The notes under the pieces are model-generated. The model was not told the origin of the DNA, made no database searches, and was given only the letters and a program-made list of their open reading frames with translations. A stretch of 64,000 nucleotides of DNA, taken from Trichomonas vaginalis G3 (taxonomy: Eukaryota > Parabasalia > Trichomonadida > Trichomonadidae). A program made the translations under genes and the position numbers. The stretch covers positions 20,441,411 through 20,505,410 of the forward strand of contig NC_067203.1 in NCBI RefSeq assembly GCF_026262505.1, in the 5' to 3' direction. The number at the start of each line of letters is the position of its first letter. Positions within the stretch are counted from its first letter, which is position 1. Positions 30,422-40,692 of this stretch are shown one piece after another.

Positions 30422-30812
30422 CCTTCAATTGACTGATGGTAAACAAATTCCATGCATCTCTGTCGCCATTTCTGTTAATATTTTTGCTGTCATTCATATC
30501 ATCCACTTCCCCATCCGTTAACTTTTGAGGATATGTGTTAGAATAGCTGTTCTTAAATGAAGGCTTTTCACCTTTGAGAGCATAAACTCTATAACTTTCT
30601 GCATACTTTATGTTTGAACCTCCTGAGCCATCATTGACATAAATTTTTATAGGCTTCCACCCTTTGTTCATGTTCCTGCTTCTTCCCTTTGCTCTTTTGT
30701 TCAGTAGTTCTACATCTTTATACACAGCTCCTGTCTCAGTGAATTCAACAATATTTTCATTCGTTAGCTTTGCATTCAAACCCTTGTCGAGTATATTGTT
30801 CATTTCATACAT
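30411..30812 (-). CDS. unknown Polinton protein, 133 aa
   Basis: Start set at 30812 (MYEMNNILDKG), just inside the divergent leader shared with the CCG gene; longer readings would run into that gene. The protein is Lys/Asn/Asp-rich and hydrophilic, with a basic patch KRAKGRSRNMNKGWKP near the middle and no hydrophobic segment. No family recognised. Confidence 0.6.
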   Translation of the reverse strand: MYEMNNILDKGLNAKLTNENIVEFTETGAVYKDVELLNKRAKGRSRNMNKGWKPIKIYVNDGSGGSNIKYAESYRVYALKGEKPSFKNSYSNTYPQKLTDGEVDDMNDSKNINRNGDRDAWNLFTISQLKVKL

Positions 30813-30840
30813 ATAAAAGGTTTTTATTCTATATGAAATG
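30810..30840. promoter_or_regulatory. divergent promoter, 133-aa gene / CCG gene
   Basis: 25 bases lie between divergent ATGs at 30812 and 30838, containing ATAAAAGGTTTTTATTC, two facing T-rich cores. Confidence 0.5.
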
Positions 30841-31404
30841 AGAAGCAAATCCATCTTAGCTGGTGCCATTAATGTTCCAATTGAACCAACATCAAATGTT
30901 GACTCACGAACGACAAACAATATTGTCATAAAGAACTATAGTTCAGAGTGTTTGAAAGAAAAAGAACCAGAACTTAAGTCGGGACCTTCGGTCTTGGAGC
31001 ATGGCGCCGTGAATTTAAACTCAGCTTCAAACGCTAACGCTACATCAGATGTTAAGTTAGAGTATCCACCACTGGACCAAATTCTTTCAAGAAAAGCCAA
31101 CGACAACCCTTACACAAATGTTCAAACAAATCCTTCAGATAACGTAGACAATTACCTTCTTCAGTTATACCAAACAATTTTACTCAAAGACGATAAGAAG
31201 CTTTTGACAAATCTTATAAGCAAGAACCAAATAATTCTAACAAAGGAGGACCTTGAAAATGTTATATCACGAATAACAGGGAAACAATGTGTCATTGACT
31301 ATCTCGACCCTGAAATCGAATGCTGTGGTCAAACTCCACTATTCATGAAAATAGGTAACATCCGCATCATTGAAACACCAGGAACTACAGGAGTTGAGTT
31401 TTAA
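30838..31404 (+). CDS. conserved CCG-motif protein, 188 aa
   Basis: The orthologue of the 222-aa gene of Polinton 1 (7244-7912). The N-terminal 90 residues are variable and low-complexity. The C-terminal domain has the same helices and DPEIECCGQ, followed by a beta-type tail (KIGNIRIIET). It occupies the same slot: after the ATPase, plus strand, with a minus-strand gene convergent to it. Conservation in two otherwise very diverged elements implies a core function. No known family. Confidence 0.78.
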   Translation: MRSKSILAGAINVPIEPTSNVDSRTTNNIVIKNYSSECLKEKEPELKSGPSVLEHGAVNLNSASNANATSDVKLEYPPLDQILSRKANDNPYTNVQTNPSDNVDNYLLQLYQTILLKDDKKLLTNLISKNQIILTKEDLENVISRITGKQCVIDYLDPEIECCGQTPLFMKIGNIRIIETPGTTGVEF

Positions 31405-31477
31405 GTATAAATATTCGAATGAATATACAAAACTTTCAACAGAATATAAACTTTTGCTTGAAATATGTTTTAGTAAA

Positions 31478-31654
31478 TTAAAGCAATTTGTAATATCTAT
31501 CCAAAACTTCTTCAACAGTATCGAACTCATCTTCATAATGCAAACCTAATCTTATTGACTTGGTGCAGTTTTCACTAACACAATATTTTTCTGTTCTCTT
31601 GACTGACATAACTAACTCATTTGTTTTCATCAAACAGCAACAACCAAAGTTCAT
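31478..31654 (-). CDS. small Cys-rich protein, 58 aa
   Basis: A 58-codon frame, ATG at 31654, stop at 31478. The N-terminus has a triple cysteine (MNFGCCCLMK), with two more Cys near residues 25 and 30 (YCVSENC). The C-terminal half is helical and acidic. It could bind metal. No family known, and it is short enough that its reality is uncertain. Confidence 0.45.
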   Translation of the reverse strand: MNFGCCCLMKTNELVMSVKRTEKYCVSENCTKSIRLGLHYEDEFDTVEEVLDRYYKLL

Positions 31655-31744
31655 GACCTAATACATAACATTCATACTTTATATTTTTTAGCTCTGAGGT
31701 TCTCTTGTAAGCTGTTGCATTTAATATTTTCTAAAAAGTCAACT

Positions 31745-32173
31745 TCAACAGTCATTCGCACTGGTGCCTTCAGTTCTACAGGCTCTCCTTGAAAGTTCAA
31801 CAAGTCTGAATTGCATGTCTTTCAAATTATGAGGACTAATGCGAACCCATTTACCTAAATGAGTTGCTATGACAGGAACGTTTGGAATGAACATTGAATT
31901 TACTTCATAACAGAAAGACTTATATTCTACTGAACCTTTACTATTAACTCCTGAAATACCTGTGACATTAGCTATTTTTTGACTCAATGTACAAACAATT
32001 GCCATAACATACATATGGAAAGATTTCATCTCAATCGTTTTGTTGTCAACACTTTTCAAAGGAAATGTCATATGGTATGCTCCCAGAAGCAATTGAACTC
32101 TATGACTCATTCGTGTTATCTTAAACTCCTTCGCATAACTGAACTTCAAAACTCCTGTAATAAGTTTTAACAT
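31745..32173 (-). CDS. jelly-roll candidate, 142 aa
   Basis: An intact frame starting at 32173 just left of the mariner. The sequence is mostly beta-type (VQLLLGAYHMTFPL, SMFIPNVPVIATHLGKWV) and ends near MQFRLVEL, recalling IKFRITDL in the Polinton 1 gene at 8408. It occupies the slot of 7909-8388 in Polinton 1. A minor capsid role is plausible but not proven. Confidence 0.55.
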   Translation of the reverse strand: MLKLITGVLKFSYAKEFKITRMSHRVQLLLGAYHMTFPLKSVDNKTIEMKSFHMYVMAIVCTLSQKIANVTGISGVNSKGSVEYKSFCYEVNSMFIPNVPVIATHLGKWVRISPHNLKDMQFRLVELSRRACRTEGTSANDC

Positions 32174-32211
32174 TCATTAAGTTTCTTCGTTATCCTTGTT
32201 TATTGTTAGTA

Positions 32212-33516
32212 TAGGGTGTCCAAAGTGTGTTTAGCAAAACCTGAATACTGCGAATAGAAATAAAACAAGTTTACATATATATAAAGTTTATTTAAATATA
32301 ATCACCATTGGATTCAATCACGCGTTCGCAGCGATCGATCCAGGCTTGAAAGACACGCTTTTTAAATCATCATGAGAAATTGCTCAAATTGCTTCTCTTA
32401 CAAAATTTTCAAGATCATCTGGACTCGCGAATTCGCGTCCTTCAGCTCTCTTTTTTAGCGTGCCGAATAAATAAAAGTCAGAGGGTGCAATATCAGGTGA
32501 ATAAATTGGGTTTGGAACAACTTTGACATTGTTTTCCACCAAGTAATTCATTACCTTATGACTTTTGTGAACTCTTGAATTATCAAAATGAATTGCAAAC
32601 TTTTGTTTTTGTTGTTTGGATTTCTCAAACTCATCAGAATTGATAATTTGAGTAAGAACATTGTCAATTAGATACTGAGCATTCATCGTATTAGGTTTTT
32701 GAAGAATATCAATTGCGATGATGCCATTCACGCCCAAAAAACCGACAACATCATCATTGGTGTGTCAATTTTTTTCTTCGGGAATGTTTGCGGATTTTCA
32801 TCCTTCGGGATCCACATGATTTTGGCTTCTGTTGCATATTGAAACCAAGACTCGTCCCCTGTTACTAAAAAGCGAAACTTCTTGGATTGATACGCACCCA
32901 ATATAGAGAGGAGCTCTTTCGAAGATTGGACTCTAGATTTTTTTTGAACTGAATTAAGGTTGTGCGGAACCCAACGTGTATACGCTAGTTTGTAGTTCAA
33001 ATAATTGTGCAGATAATAACTGACTGATGTACGTGGTATCTTTGTCATCTCCTCTATCCTTCTGAGTGATGCTCTTGGGTCTTCATCTAGCGCTTGAAGA
33101 ATTGCTTTGATTTTTCTTTGATCCGGCGATTTTTTGTCAATTTTTATGATGGGCGCCTTTTTGTTCATGAAGTGATACATCCTAACATGATACGTTACAG
33201 TGGAATAGCTAGGAGCATCCATACCGAAGCATTTTACCAATGTCTCGTAGATTTTTTTACAGTCTTTGCATTTTTTTGCAAGAGCGAGGATGTTTTCTTT
33301 ATGATTCATTAAAAAAATGAAAAAAATCCCGCCAAAATTTCCCGCGAAACCGCCTCTTGTCTCAAAATTCATTTTATATTCCGGCATGGCGCCAAAATAC
33401 AACATACTCATCATATACATATATTCATATTTTTTATTATATATTTATAATCAGCATATATCTCCTTTAATAGTCTCATATAGAGCGCTGTGCTAAACAC
33501 ACCTTTGGACACCCTA
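32212..33516 (-). mobile_element. mariner element (Tvmar1-type), copy 1
   Basis: A 1305-bp element with terminal repeats TAGGGTGTCCAAAG and its complement, flanked by TA at 32210-32211 and 33517-33518. Almost the same sequence as copy 2 at 60621-61922, so both moved recently. It is inserted within a minus-strand gene of Polinton 2. Confidence 0.93.
32292..33309 (-). pseudogene. mariner transposase, frameshifted
   Basis: Starts at 33309 (MNHKENILALAKKC). Motifs of the mariner DDE/D transposase: helix-turn-helix N-terminus, TGDESWF with the first Asp, HFDNSRVH with the second, and YSPDIAPSDFYLFG with the third. Against copy 2, one base is missing near 32730, and further single-base length differences lie near 32360-32395, so the frame is lost in the C-terminal part. 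It is unlikely to be active. Confidence 0.88.
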
Positions 33517-33518
33517 TA

Positions 33519-33769
33519 TTTATGAGAGCATTTAACACTCCAGCTAATGTTTCCATCTTATATTCTACATTATTGTGAAATCTTATTTCGTGCTTCTTTC
33601 CATCTATTTCAATCTCCATGAAATCTGTTTCATCTGTTATAACGAATGAAGCGATAGTATTGAAGTCAACCATTCTGAATGCAAGCGCCTCATTCTGTAG
33701 ACCTAAGTTTGTTTGTAGCTTTACTGTCCCGTATTCGTTTGGGTCTGTACTTTGCAAATAGAACAACAT
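33519..33769 (-). pseudogene. Polinton 2 gene interrupted by mariner (5' part)
   Basis: Begins MLFYLQSTDPNEYG at 33769, divergent from the fibre gene. It is beta-type, with VITDETDFMEIEIDGKKHE. The mariner sits in its 3' part; the remainder is a few codons left of the element. A small structural protein is likely. Family not recognised. Confidence 0.5.
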
Positions 33770-33789
33770 TTTATTCTCATTAAAATATG
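33767..33789. promoter_or_regulatory. divergent promoter before the fibre gene
   Basis: CATTTTATTCTC facing ATTAAAATATG; 17 bases between divergent ATGs at 33769 and 33787. Confidence 0.5.
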
Positions 33790-36716
33790 AGTATAGCTGC
33801 ATATGCGTATGAAGCTGACAGAGCTAAACGTTTATATTTTGGTCAATACTCTCTCACACTTACTGACAAATATATTGTTATCACTGATGGAAATACTGAG
33901 AAATAAATAACATGGAAGGACTATGAAAAGTTTGACCCTATTTTAACTCCATGTACTATGCCGTTTATAAAGGACGGTGAAATTATTGAAAAAGATAATA
34001 CAACCATATATAGGTCTGTTTATGAAGCATTAGAATATATGTTGAATCATAATCCCGAAAGATTTGATCCAAGCACTACGTCATGTACTATGCCGTTTAT
34101 AAAGGACGGTGAAATCGTAAGAGTTCCGGATTCAACGGTTTATACAGCTGTTCAAAACAGTTTACAAAACATTTTAGCGAATATCTTTAATTCAGAAACT
34201 ACAGAAATAAAATTACCGTATATAACAGATGCTAAAGAAATTAAATCAAAAACGACAACATTATTTACGTCACTTAATGATTTAATGACTTATATCATTA
34301 ATATTCCTGCACCAACTACAGCATTTGATCCAAACTCGACGGTTTGCAGTGTACCTTTCATAAATGACAGTTCATTAATTACTTTAAGGGATTCGACAGT
34401 AAATGAATCATTAAAGGCTTCATTAATGAAAATCATTGATTTTAACTCATTCACGAATACATATAATTCATTCATTAATGTTTCATATGCTTCTAAAGAA
34501 GGTGAGCCAAAAACTATCGATAAAGCGGTGTATGAAATAAAAGCATTAACGACGAAATTGAATTCGTTAACTTTTGACGGTGATAGTTTCGTTAATGACA
34601 TAACATCGGGAAAACGATTTTAACGAAAGAATACTTAAAATCTCATGTTAGTGAGTTCGTTGAAATTGAAAAAGAAGGTGGAATTAAGTTCGATCCACTG
34701 AATTTCATTTTCAGCTTAGCGAATGCAGGTATTAATTTTGCCGAATGGACAACAATACAGAGTGAAATAAACGCAATATGGACGTTTTTGGGGTCAAAAG
34801 CGGGGATGAGTGAGCTTGTAAATGCTGCAAGAACATTAGGTGAAACAGGAAATTTTGTCGATGGTTTTAAAAGACTTGTTTCAAACGTTTTGACAAAGAC
34901 AAAGAAATTATTTAGATATACCGTACATAACGGACGGATTTTCGAACAGATAGCAACAAACCCTCCGGTTATGGCTGCGTTGATGATGGTTAGAGATATA
35001 AAACCACGTAACGACGGGAACGAAGAACATGAACAACAGGATACTGGTCGGGTTATTCGAGACATTAAAAACGTGTATCCTGAAGTTATTGATTTATTTA
35101 GAGGAGTTAATGATTCAATTTCAAAACATTCTATAACCCTCGATGAAGAGAATAAATTAACAGATTATATATTCGTCATTATTGCAGAATTAATGAAGAG
35201 AATAAATGAAAAAGGAATTGGTGATATCATTAATGTCAGCGATGTAATGATGAAAAGAAATTTTGACTCATTATTTACAAAACCGAAAACAGAATATAGT
35301 CTTTATGACGTAATTACCGAATTAATGAAAAAGATTAATGATAATAAGAGTTCTGGCGGAAGTGTTGAATTAGAAGTGAATGATGTTAATGAGAAATTAG
35401 CCGAAAAAGCAGACAAAAATGAGCTTTTAGCTCTGAGTGATAAAGTCAAGAACCACGTTCATTATATAACTTCAGACGAACAGATTATAACGGACTACCA
35501 TGGATATTTAACACGAAGTGATGAAGTGAAGACGGAAGACCCTAATGAAAGAAGATATAAATACATTCGTGCTAAAGGTTATGACATAAGCTGTACTGTA
35601 CATTATGACACGGGTAAAGCGCTAGAAGCATTTAGTTATAACGATGAAATTTATGCCTCTACTTTCTCTGTTAAAGGTGTATTAGTTGAACCAAAATTTA
35701 CGTTGAGAGTTAAGTCAAAAATAACGTTTGAAGATGCTATTAAAAGTAAAGCTGACAAAGTTGAACTCGAAGCAATGAACAAAGTTTTGAAATCTCATAA
35801 ACACAACATCTCCGATATAAATGAACTTCAAGCTACATTAGACAGCAAAGCCGACAAGAACCATACAAACAAATCCTTCACTACTATTAGAGCAGACGAT
35901 GTAATATTGAACTATACTCTCGGTTCAAGCGCACCTTCAGAGAATCCGAGTGCAAGTGTAAAGGATACACTTAACAATTTAGATAACTATTGCAGGAACA
36001 TTGATCAATATGCCAGAAACTTTGAAGCATACAAACTACCAACAATGTTAGACAGTAAAGCCGACAAGAACCATACACATGAAGAATTTCAAACAATCAA
36101 GATTAAAGAAATTAAGGCATGCATCGAAATAGTAACAAAAACAGGAAGAAACGGTGCAACTGTACAAGAACAAAGAATTTATCCTCCTACTTTTCCTAAT
36201 GGTTTAATAACAAACAATATAAATATTGAAGATGGCAATAAAGTTATAAACGTTAAACATGAACTTCTAACAATGAAGGCCCAGATTCTTCAAACCATAT
36301 ATCCTGTTGGTTCTATTTATACGTCAATGAACTCAACAAATCCCGCAACAGTTCTGGGTTTTGGTACGTGGAAGCAGATTGTAGATAAATTCTTATACTG
36401 TGCTAGATATTCAAAGCAAACAGGAGGTTCGAAGAAAATTAAAGAAGCAAACCTTCCACCGCACACTCATACAGGAACGACAAACTTTTCTGGCGACCAT
36501 AGCCGCTCATTAAAAGACCACCCATTATACAACTCAGAGTATGAAGCTGGCAATGACGTTTTATCTCCATCTTATAACAATTCAGCAAAAAAGACTTTTC
36601 GACCAACTGAACCAGGAGGAAATCATGTCCATACTTTCACAACAAATCCAACAGGCTCGGGTGCAGATTATATGCCACCATTTGTGACTGTATTCGCATG
36701 GTACCGCGTTCAATGA
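33787..36716 (+). pseudogene. long fibre protein with collar-like tip, broken
   Basis: Nearly 3 kb. The N-terminal region has three copies of a unit of about 45-75 codons opening PFIKDGEII or similar, each with a Thr-rich strand. The shaft contains repeated SKADKNHTH modules, as in phage fibres. The last 139 codons form the same tip as in Polinton 1 (YPVGSIYTS, GFGTWKQI, HTHTG, PPFVTVFAWYRV). About two breaks, in the N-terminal third; the longest open block is 642 codons. It is followed after 40 bases by the integrase gene. Confidence 0.78.
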
Positions 36717-36756
36717 ACGCGCTTGAGTCTAGACTAAAATCTTTAACTTTACATAA

Positions 36757-37842
36757 ATGAGCTTGAAAGAAGTATTCGAACAACATCCATGGAGGTCATT
36801 TAAGAAGTTCAATGAAGCTGCAAAGAGTTGGGGATTTACTAACAGAGCTGAAGTGAAAAGGTTCTTTGACAAAAATATTGTACATCAAACAAAAATAAAC
36901 CCTTACGACTACTTTTTACCAATTTACTCCAACGCTCCTGACGCATACCAATTTGACACTCTCATTCAAAGCAGAAAAGGAGGACATAAACCATTCCTCA
37001 TCTTCATTAATGTTAACACTCGCAAAGCATATGCATATCCAATGAAAAATAAAGGAACTCATGAAGTTTTAAGAGTTTTGCAGACGTTCGTGGCAGAACA
37101 TCATCCCACTTCATTAACATCAGACCAAGACGGTGCATACCTCAGTAATGAAATCACAGAATTTCTCATTAAGCATAACATAACTCACTACACTACTGAA
37201 GACCATAACCATAACATACTCGGTATCATAAACCGCTTCATAAGAACGCTCAGAGATTTAAACCAAGAGCGAGACTTTACCGAAGAAACAATGAAACACT
37301 TTCTCGAAGTATATAATTCCTCAACACATTCTACAACAGGACATACACCAAATTCAATGACACAACAACAAGAAGAAAAGTATATACAAAAGAAACGAAG
37401 TCAAACACAAAATATCAGAAATTCAACACAATTTACCCTCATTCCTGGTACAAAAGTTCGTGTAGTTCTTGACGACAAACCGTTGACAAAGAAACGTTTA
37501 AGGTTAAGTAGAAACTATTATATCGTAGACTCTACGCAAGGTAATGGATATCTTATAAAAACTGCTGACGACTCTATTGCGTTTTATCCTCGTCATAAAT
37601 TAGTTGAAAGTAGTAATGGCAAACTTGCTGAAACCATTGACGAAGCAAAGCGAGGAGTGGTTATTGAAATACTTGGCTATAACATAAACGATGACACTTA
37701 TAAAGTAAGATATGAAGGAGGCGTTGAAGATGTTATACCATCTAAGAACTTGAGAGAGTCGAAGCCAACACATCTGGGACCATTAGAGCGGGAGTACTGG
37801 AAAGACAAAAATAAGTCAGAAAGAATAAGAAAATTCTTCTAA
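36757..37842 (+). CDS. retroviral-type integrase with chromodomain-like tail, 361 aa
   Basis: ATG at 36757. The N-terminal 55 residues are helical. The RNase-H-fold core runs about 60-210, with YQFDTL near 66 and TSDQDGAY near 124, followed by the conserved helix NRFIRTLRDL. An SH3-like DNA-binding segment lies about 225-285 (GTKVRVVLDD). A chromodomain-like end lies about 297-340 (VVIEILGY then YKVRYEGG). This is the Polinton c-integrase arrangement, which inserts the element with a short target duplication; the chromodomain may steer it to chromatin. It follows the fibre gene. Confidence 0.87.
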   Translation: MSLKEVFEQHPWRSFKKFNEAAKSWGFTNRAEVKRFFDKNIVHQTKINPYDYFLPIYSNAPDAYQFDTLIQSRKGGHKPFLIFINVNTRKAYAYPMKNKGTHEVLRVLQTFVAEHHPTSLTSDQDGAYLSNEITEFLIKHNITHYTTEDHNHNILGIINRFIRTLRDLNQERDFTEETMKHFLEVYNSSTHSTTGHTPNSMTQQQEEKYIQKKRSQTQNIRNSTQFTLIPGTKVRVVLDDKPLTKKRLRLSRNYYIVDSTQGNGYLIKTADDSIAFYPRHKLVESSNGKLAETIDEAKRGVVIEILGYNINDDTYKVRYEGGVEDVIPSKNLRESKPTHLGPLEREYWKDKNKSERIRKFF

Positions 37843-37929
37843 ACTTTTTCATTAGATGTAAATCAGACATGAATGAGAACAGTCATGATATCATTAATGG
37901 TACCATTTATTTACACCAAAAATAATGTT

Positions 37930-37980
37930 TAGGTGAAGAGGTGAGATCTCACCCGTTTTCTCACCTCTTTTCTCACCTCA
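37930..37980 (+). promoter_or_regulatory. GGTGA palindromic site 2
   Basis: AGGTGAAGAGGTGAGATC followed by TCACCC and two further CTCACCTC words. It lies between the integrase and the 313-aa gene, in the same orientation as site 1. Confidence 0.55.
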
Positions 37981-38178
37981 TTGAATTTTCATGAATTTTA
38001 TATATTAATGTTTTCATAAATGTTTTCAGTGTCACCACGTCACCATGTCACCAGGTTAATTAACTTCTCTTAAAAATGATGACAACATGACATTTAGACA
38101 ACAGTCCAGGAAATTTGATGCAGTCCAAAAATAAAGTTAGTTTTATTTTTATTTATTTTTTTATTTTGTATAAAAGAT

Positions 38179-39120
38179 ATGATTTCAACAATCGGCACAA
38201 CAACAATTCAAGCTGCGAACGGCACAACAACAGCACCAAACTCGTTAGTCATGAATCCTACGTCAATGTTAGTAGAGATGAAAAACTTCATTCCTTCTTC
38301 ATATACTTTCGAAACAGAAATCCAGAAGATAAAGCAAGAACTGTTAACAAGTAATTTAGACTGTAGTGCGAAAGATGAAAAAAATGAACAGTATCTTTAT
38401 GACATGCAGGACATTATTGACCATTTACCCAAATTGCCTGAAATCCAACAACAAAAGCTCACTATTCATGAATTCGATGAAATAGAAGTGAAACCAACTG
38501 ACTCAGTAGAAATAAAGAAGTTCATACGAAAGGTAAACTATGAATTCCTTGGTTTTCATTGCAACCATAAAGTTATGGACAAAGATTGCGACATGGTTTA
38601 TAAGAACATCTCTGACATATATAAATCCGAAGAATTTAAGACATACGATAACTTTGTTACATTAGTTGCAAGATGTGTGTGGCAGATAAGAGATGAAGAT
38701 AGAAGAGGCAACGTATGGAACGAACAAATAAGACCCGCAGCCTTTGAGTTAAAGAAAACCATTGACGCTTTAGTTGTTTTAGCTGGTAATGTTTCAATGT
38801 ATAACGCAAAAACGATGCCGCAATGTTCAAAATGTAAAGCAGCAATGAGGAAATATAACTACTCAGTCAAAGAAATAGAAAGAATGCGAAACGACTATGC
38901 AGACTTAAAGAAAGAAGCAGAAGATAAAACGGACATGTTGACATTTCTTAATAAAAACTATCCCATAGCCGATGATTTCCTTCTGTCTGACGTCAAGAAG
39001 AAGTATAAAGAAACTTTCGGCATGATTAAAACATTCGATGTACTAAAAGAAGAAATAGAAGCTACGAAATTGTTTAGGATTTCAAATATACATCGTACAA
39101 TTCATGTAAAACGCTTGTGA
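38179..39120 (+). CDS. unknown protein with C-terminal coiled coil, 313 aa
   Basis: ATG after a T-rich leader. The N-terminal 35 residues are Thr-rich. The centre has several Cys/His (GFHCNHKVMDKDC) and CSKC near residue 217, a possible zinc site. A coiled coil spans about 228-260, and the end has the pattern F-L-N ... YPIADDFLLSDVKKKY, common in the C-terminal domains of viral DNA-binding proteins. It stands first in a three-gene cluster with two KilA-N-type genes. Probably nucleic-acid binding; family not certain. Confidence 0.62.
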   Translation: MISTIGTTTIQAANGTTTAPNSLVMNPTSMLVEMKNFIPSSYTFETEIQKIKQELLTSNLDCSAKDEKNEQYLYDMQDIIDHLPKLPEIQQQKLTIHEFDEIEVKPTDSVEIKKFIRKVNYEFLGFHCNHKVMDKDCDMVYKNISDIYKSEEFKTYDNFVTLVARCVWQIRDEDRRGNVWNEQIRPAAFELKKTIDALVVLAGNVSMYNAKTMPQCSKCKAAMRKYNYSVKEIERMRNDYADLKKEAEDKTDMLTFLNKNYPIADDFLLSDVKKKYKETFGMIKTFDVLKEEIEATKLFRISNIHRTIHVKRL

Positions 39121-39123
39121 AAA

Positions 39124-39176
39124 AAGAGGTGAAAAAACAGGTGAAAAAACAGGTGAAATCTCACCTCTTCACCTAA
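39124..39176 (-). promoter_or_regulatory. GGTGA palindromic site 3
   Basis: Three AGGTGA words, then AATCTCACCTCTTCACCT, immediately after the 313-aa gene and before the KilA-N/T5orf172 gene. Opposite orientation to sites 1 and 2. Confidence 0.6.
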
Positions 39177-39210
39177 ATTATATTTTTTTATCTCATATGT
39201 AAAGACAGTA

Positions 39211-39822
39211 ATGTCAAACATTGAGTTTGAAACAGTTAGAAAGATTGACAATGACACCAAAGTGGTTAGAATTGGTGATTTAAACGTAAGATACTGTAAG
39301 AAATACAACAAATATTCTTTGTCAGACATTATAACACCATCTGGAAAGAAAACAAAGGACTGGGTTAGAATTGCTTCTACTCAGAAAATTTTGACAAGAA
39401 ATCCTGAGCTTATGATATCGGTAAGATTCTATGGAACCACAGCATATCTCATCGACAAAAGTCTTATACCAATAATTCTTCTGTGGATTGACCCTGTTGT
39501 TGGATATAACTTCATAACTTATGGTTCATTCGATACGGAACGTTGCAGTGAAGGCTTACTTTACATCGTTCAGAAACCGAAGGACTTCAATACAAAGAGA
39601 TATAAGATAGGAAGAACATATAATATAACTCAAAGATATGACAGTACAGTCAATAGAGTCAAGGTTGTGTTCGTTAATGATATGAGAGCTGCAGAAACAG
39701 AACTACTTGAAAAGTTTGAGAAAATGTATGGTGCTCCCATGAAAGGTAAAGAAACGTTTGAAGTAGATGAGATAGATAAAGCTATAAAATTATTTGACGA
39801 AGTTGCTGAAAAATACATGTAA
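39211..39822 (+). CDS. KilA-N-like plus T5orf172 (GIY-YIG-type) protein, 203 aa
   Basis: The N-terminal part (about 20-60) reads VRYCKKYNKYSLSDII then DWVRIASTQKIL, the pattern of a KilA-N DNA-binding module. Residues 113-175 read LLYIVQKP, YKIGRT, ITQRYDST, then AETELLEKFEKMY, the pattern of the T5orf172/MUG113 branch of the GIY-YIG nuclease fold. Such fusions occur in large DNA viruses and phages, where they act as DNA-binding regulators or endonucleases. The leader is nearly identical to that of the next gene. Confidence 0.72.
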   Translation: MSNIEFETVRKIDNDTKVVRIGDLNVRYCKKYNKYSLSDIITPSGKKTKDWVRIASTQKILTRNPELMISVRFYGTTAYLIDKSLIPIILLWIDPVVGYNFITYGSFDTERCSEGLLYIVQKPKDFNTKRYKIGRTYNITQRYDSTVNRVKVVFVNDMRAAETELLEKFEKMYGAPMKGKETFEVDEIDKAIKLFDEVAEKYM

Positions 39823-39829
39823 AGCGTTT

Positions 39830-39886
39830 ATTTTTGGTCTTTTGTGAAAGTCAGAAAATAACGCTAATTTTTTCCTAACAAAAATT
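39830..39886. repeat. hairpin between KilA-N genes
   Basis: AGCGTTTATTTTTG near the stop of the first gene pairs with CAGAAAATAACGCT further on, leaving a loop of about 17 bases. It may mark the 3' end of the upstream gene. Confidence 0.45.
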
Positions 39887-39910
39887 TTTATCTCGTATGT
39901 AAAGACAGTA

Positions 39911-40690
39911 ATGTCAACATCAGAGAACACAACAACTGCTATCGTTCATGAAGCCATCAATGAAAAATACGAGTACATACAGTATAACAAACAGTTACGT
40001 CTCATTCGTTCAGTCAAAGATGACATGTACCAAATGCAAAGTATTTTGACAGCATGTTTTGCTCCAGAGAATAAAACACCAAATGAATGGTTTGAATTAA
40101 ATAGCACTCATGAACTCCTCAGTGAGTTTGAACATGTAGAACTTAAAAAGATGTACCAAGACAGACAAAACTTACCATCACATCTAAAAGGTATATATGT
40201 TCATAAGTTCCTAGTTAGTTCAATAGCAATGTGGGTTTGGCCCCGTTATGCAATCTACATACTTATGCTACTTGACGAACTTTGTACAAAGCAGAGAGAA
40301 GATATGATGAAAGAAGACAAAAGCATACAGAAAAGAATACCACGTTCGGTACCAAAAGGAAAGGAGAAGAGCTATAAGTATATGATTTACACTGAAGAGT
40401 TGGAGAAAGAAGAAGATAAAGATATGGTTATGTTACATTTAGTCAGAAGAAACAACAAGAGCTTTTATGACCTCGCTAAAATATATAAATCTGACAGAAA
40501 CTGGTTCTATCGTGAAAACTTACCGATTTCAATGACACCGAATGAGCAAATAAAGGAAATTGTCAAAAATACTCTTCCTCAAACACACTATGACATCAAA
40601 GGTTGCACAATACTTACATTCAAAGAAGACTTAACATTACTGAAGGAAAAAATAACAGAATATTTCGACAACTTCAAAGAGGAAGAATGA
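39911..40690 (+). CDS. KilA-N domain protein, 259 aa
   Basis: The KilA-N pattern occupies about 25-125: YNKQLRLI, then PNEWFELNSTHELL, then GIYVHKFLVSSIAMWVWP and YAIYILMLLDEL. These are the strand, the W-containing helix and the G-x-YVH ... W-x-P block typical of the family. The C-terminal half is charged, with ENLPISMTPNEQI and a final coiled coil. KilA-N proteins bind DNA in phages and poxviruses. It sits third in a cluster framed by GGTGA palindromes and followed by a tandem repeat, so regulation or replication of the element is a natural hypothesis. Confidence 0.78.
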   Translation: MSTSENTTTAIVHEAINEKYEYIQYNKQLRLIRSVKDDMYQMQSILTACFAPENKTPNEWFELNSTHELLSEFEHVELKKMYQDRQNLPSHLKGIYVHKFLVSSIAMWVWPRYAIYILMLLDELCTKQREDMMKEDKSIQKRIPRSVPKGKEKSYKYMIYTEELEKEEDKDMVMLHLVRRNNKSFYDLAKIYKSDRNWFYRENLPISMTPNEQIKEIVKNTLPQTHYDIKGCTILTFKEDLTLLKEKITEYFDNFKEEE

Positions 40691-40692
40691 AT

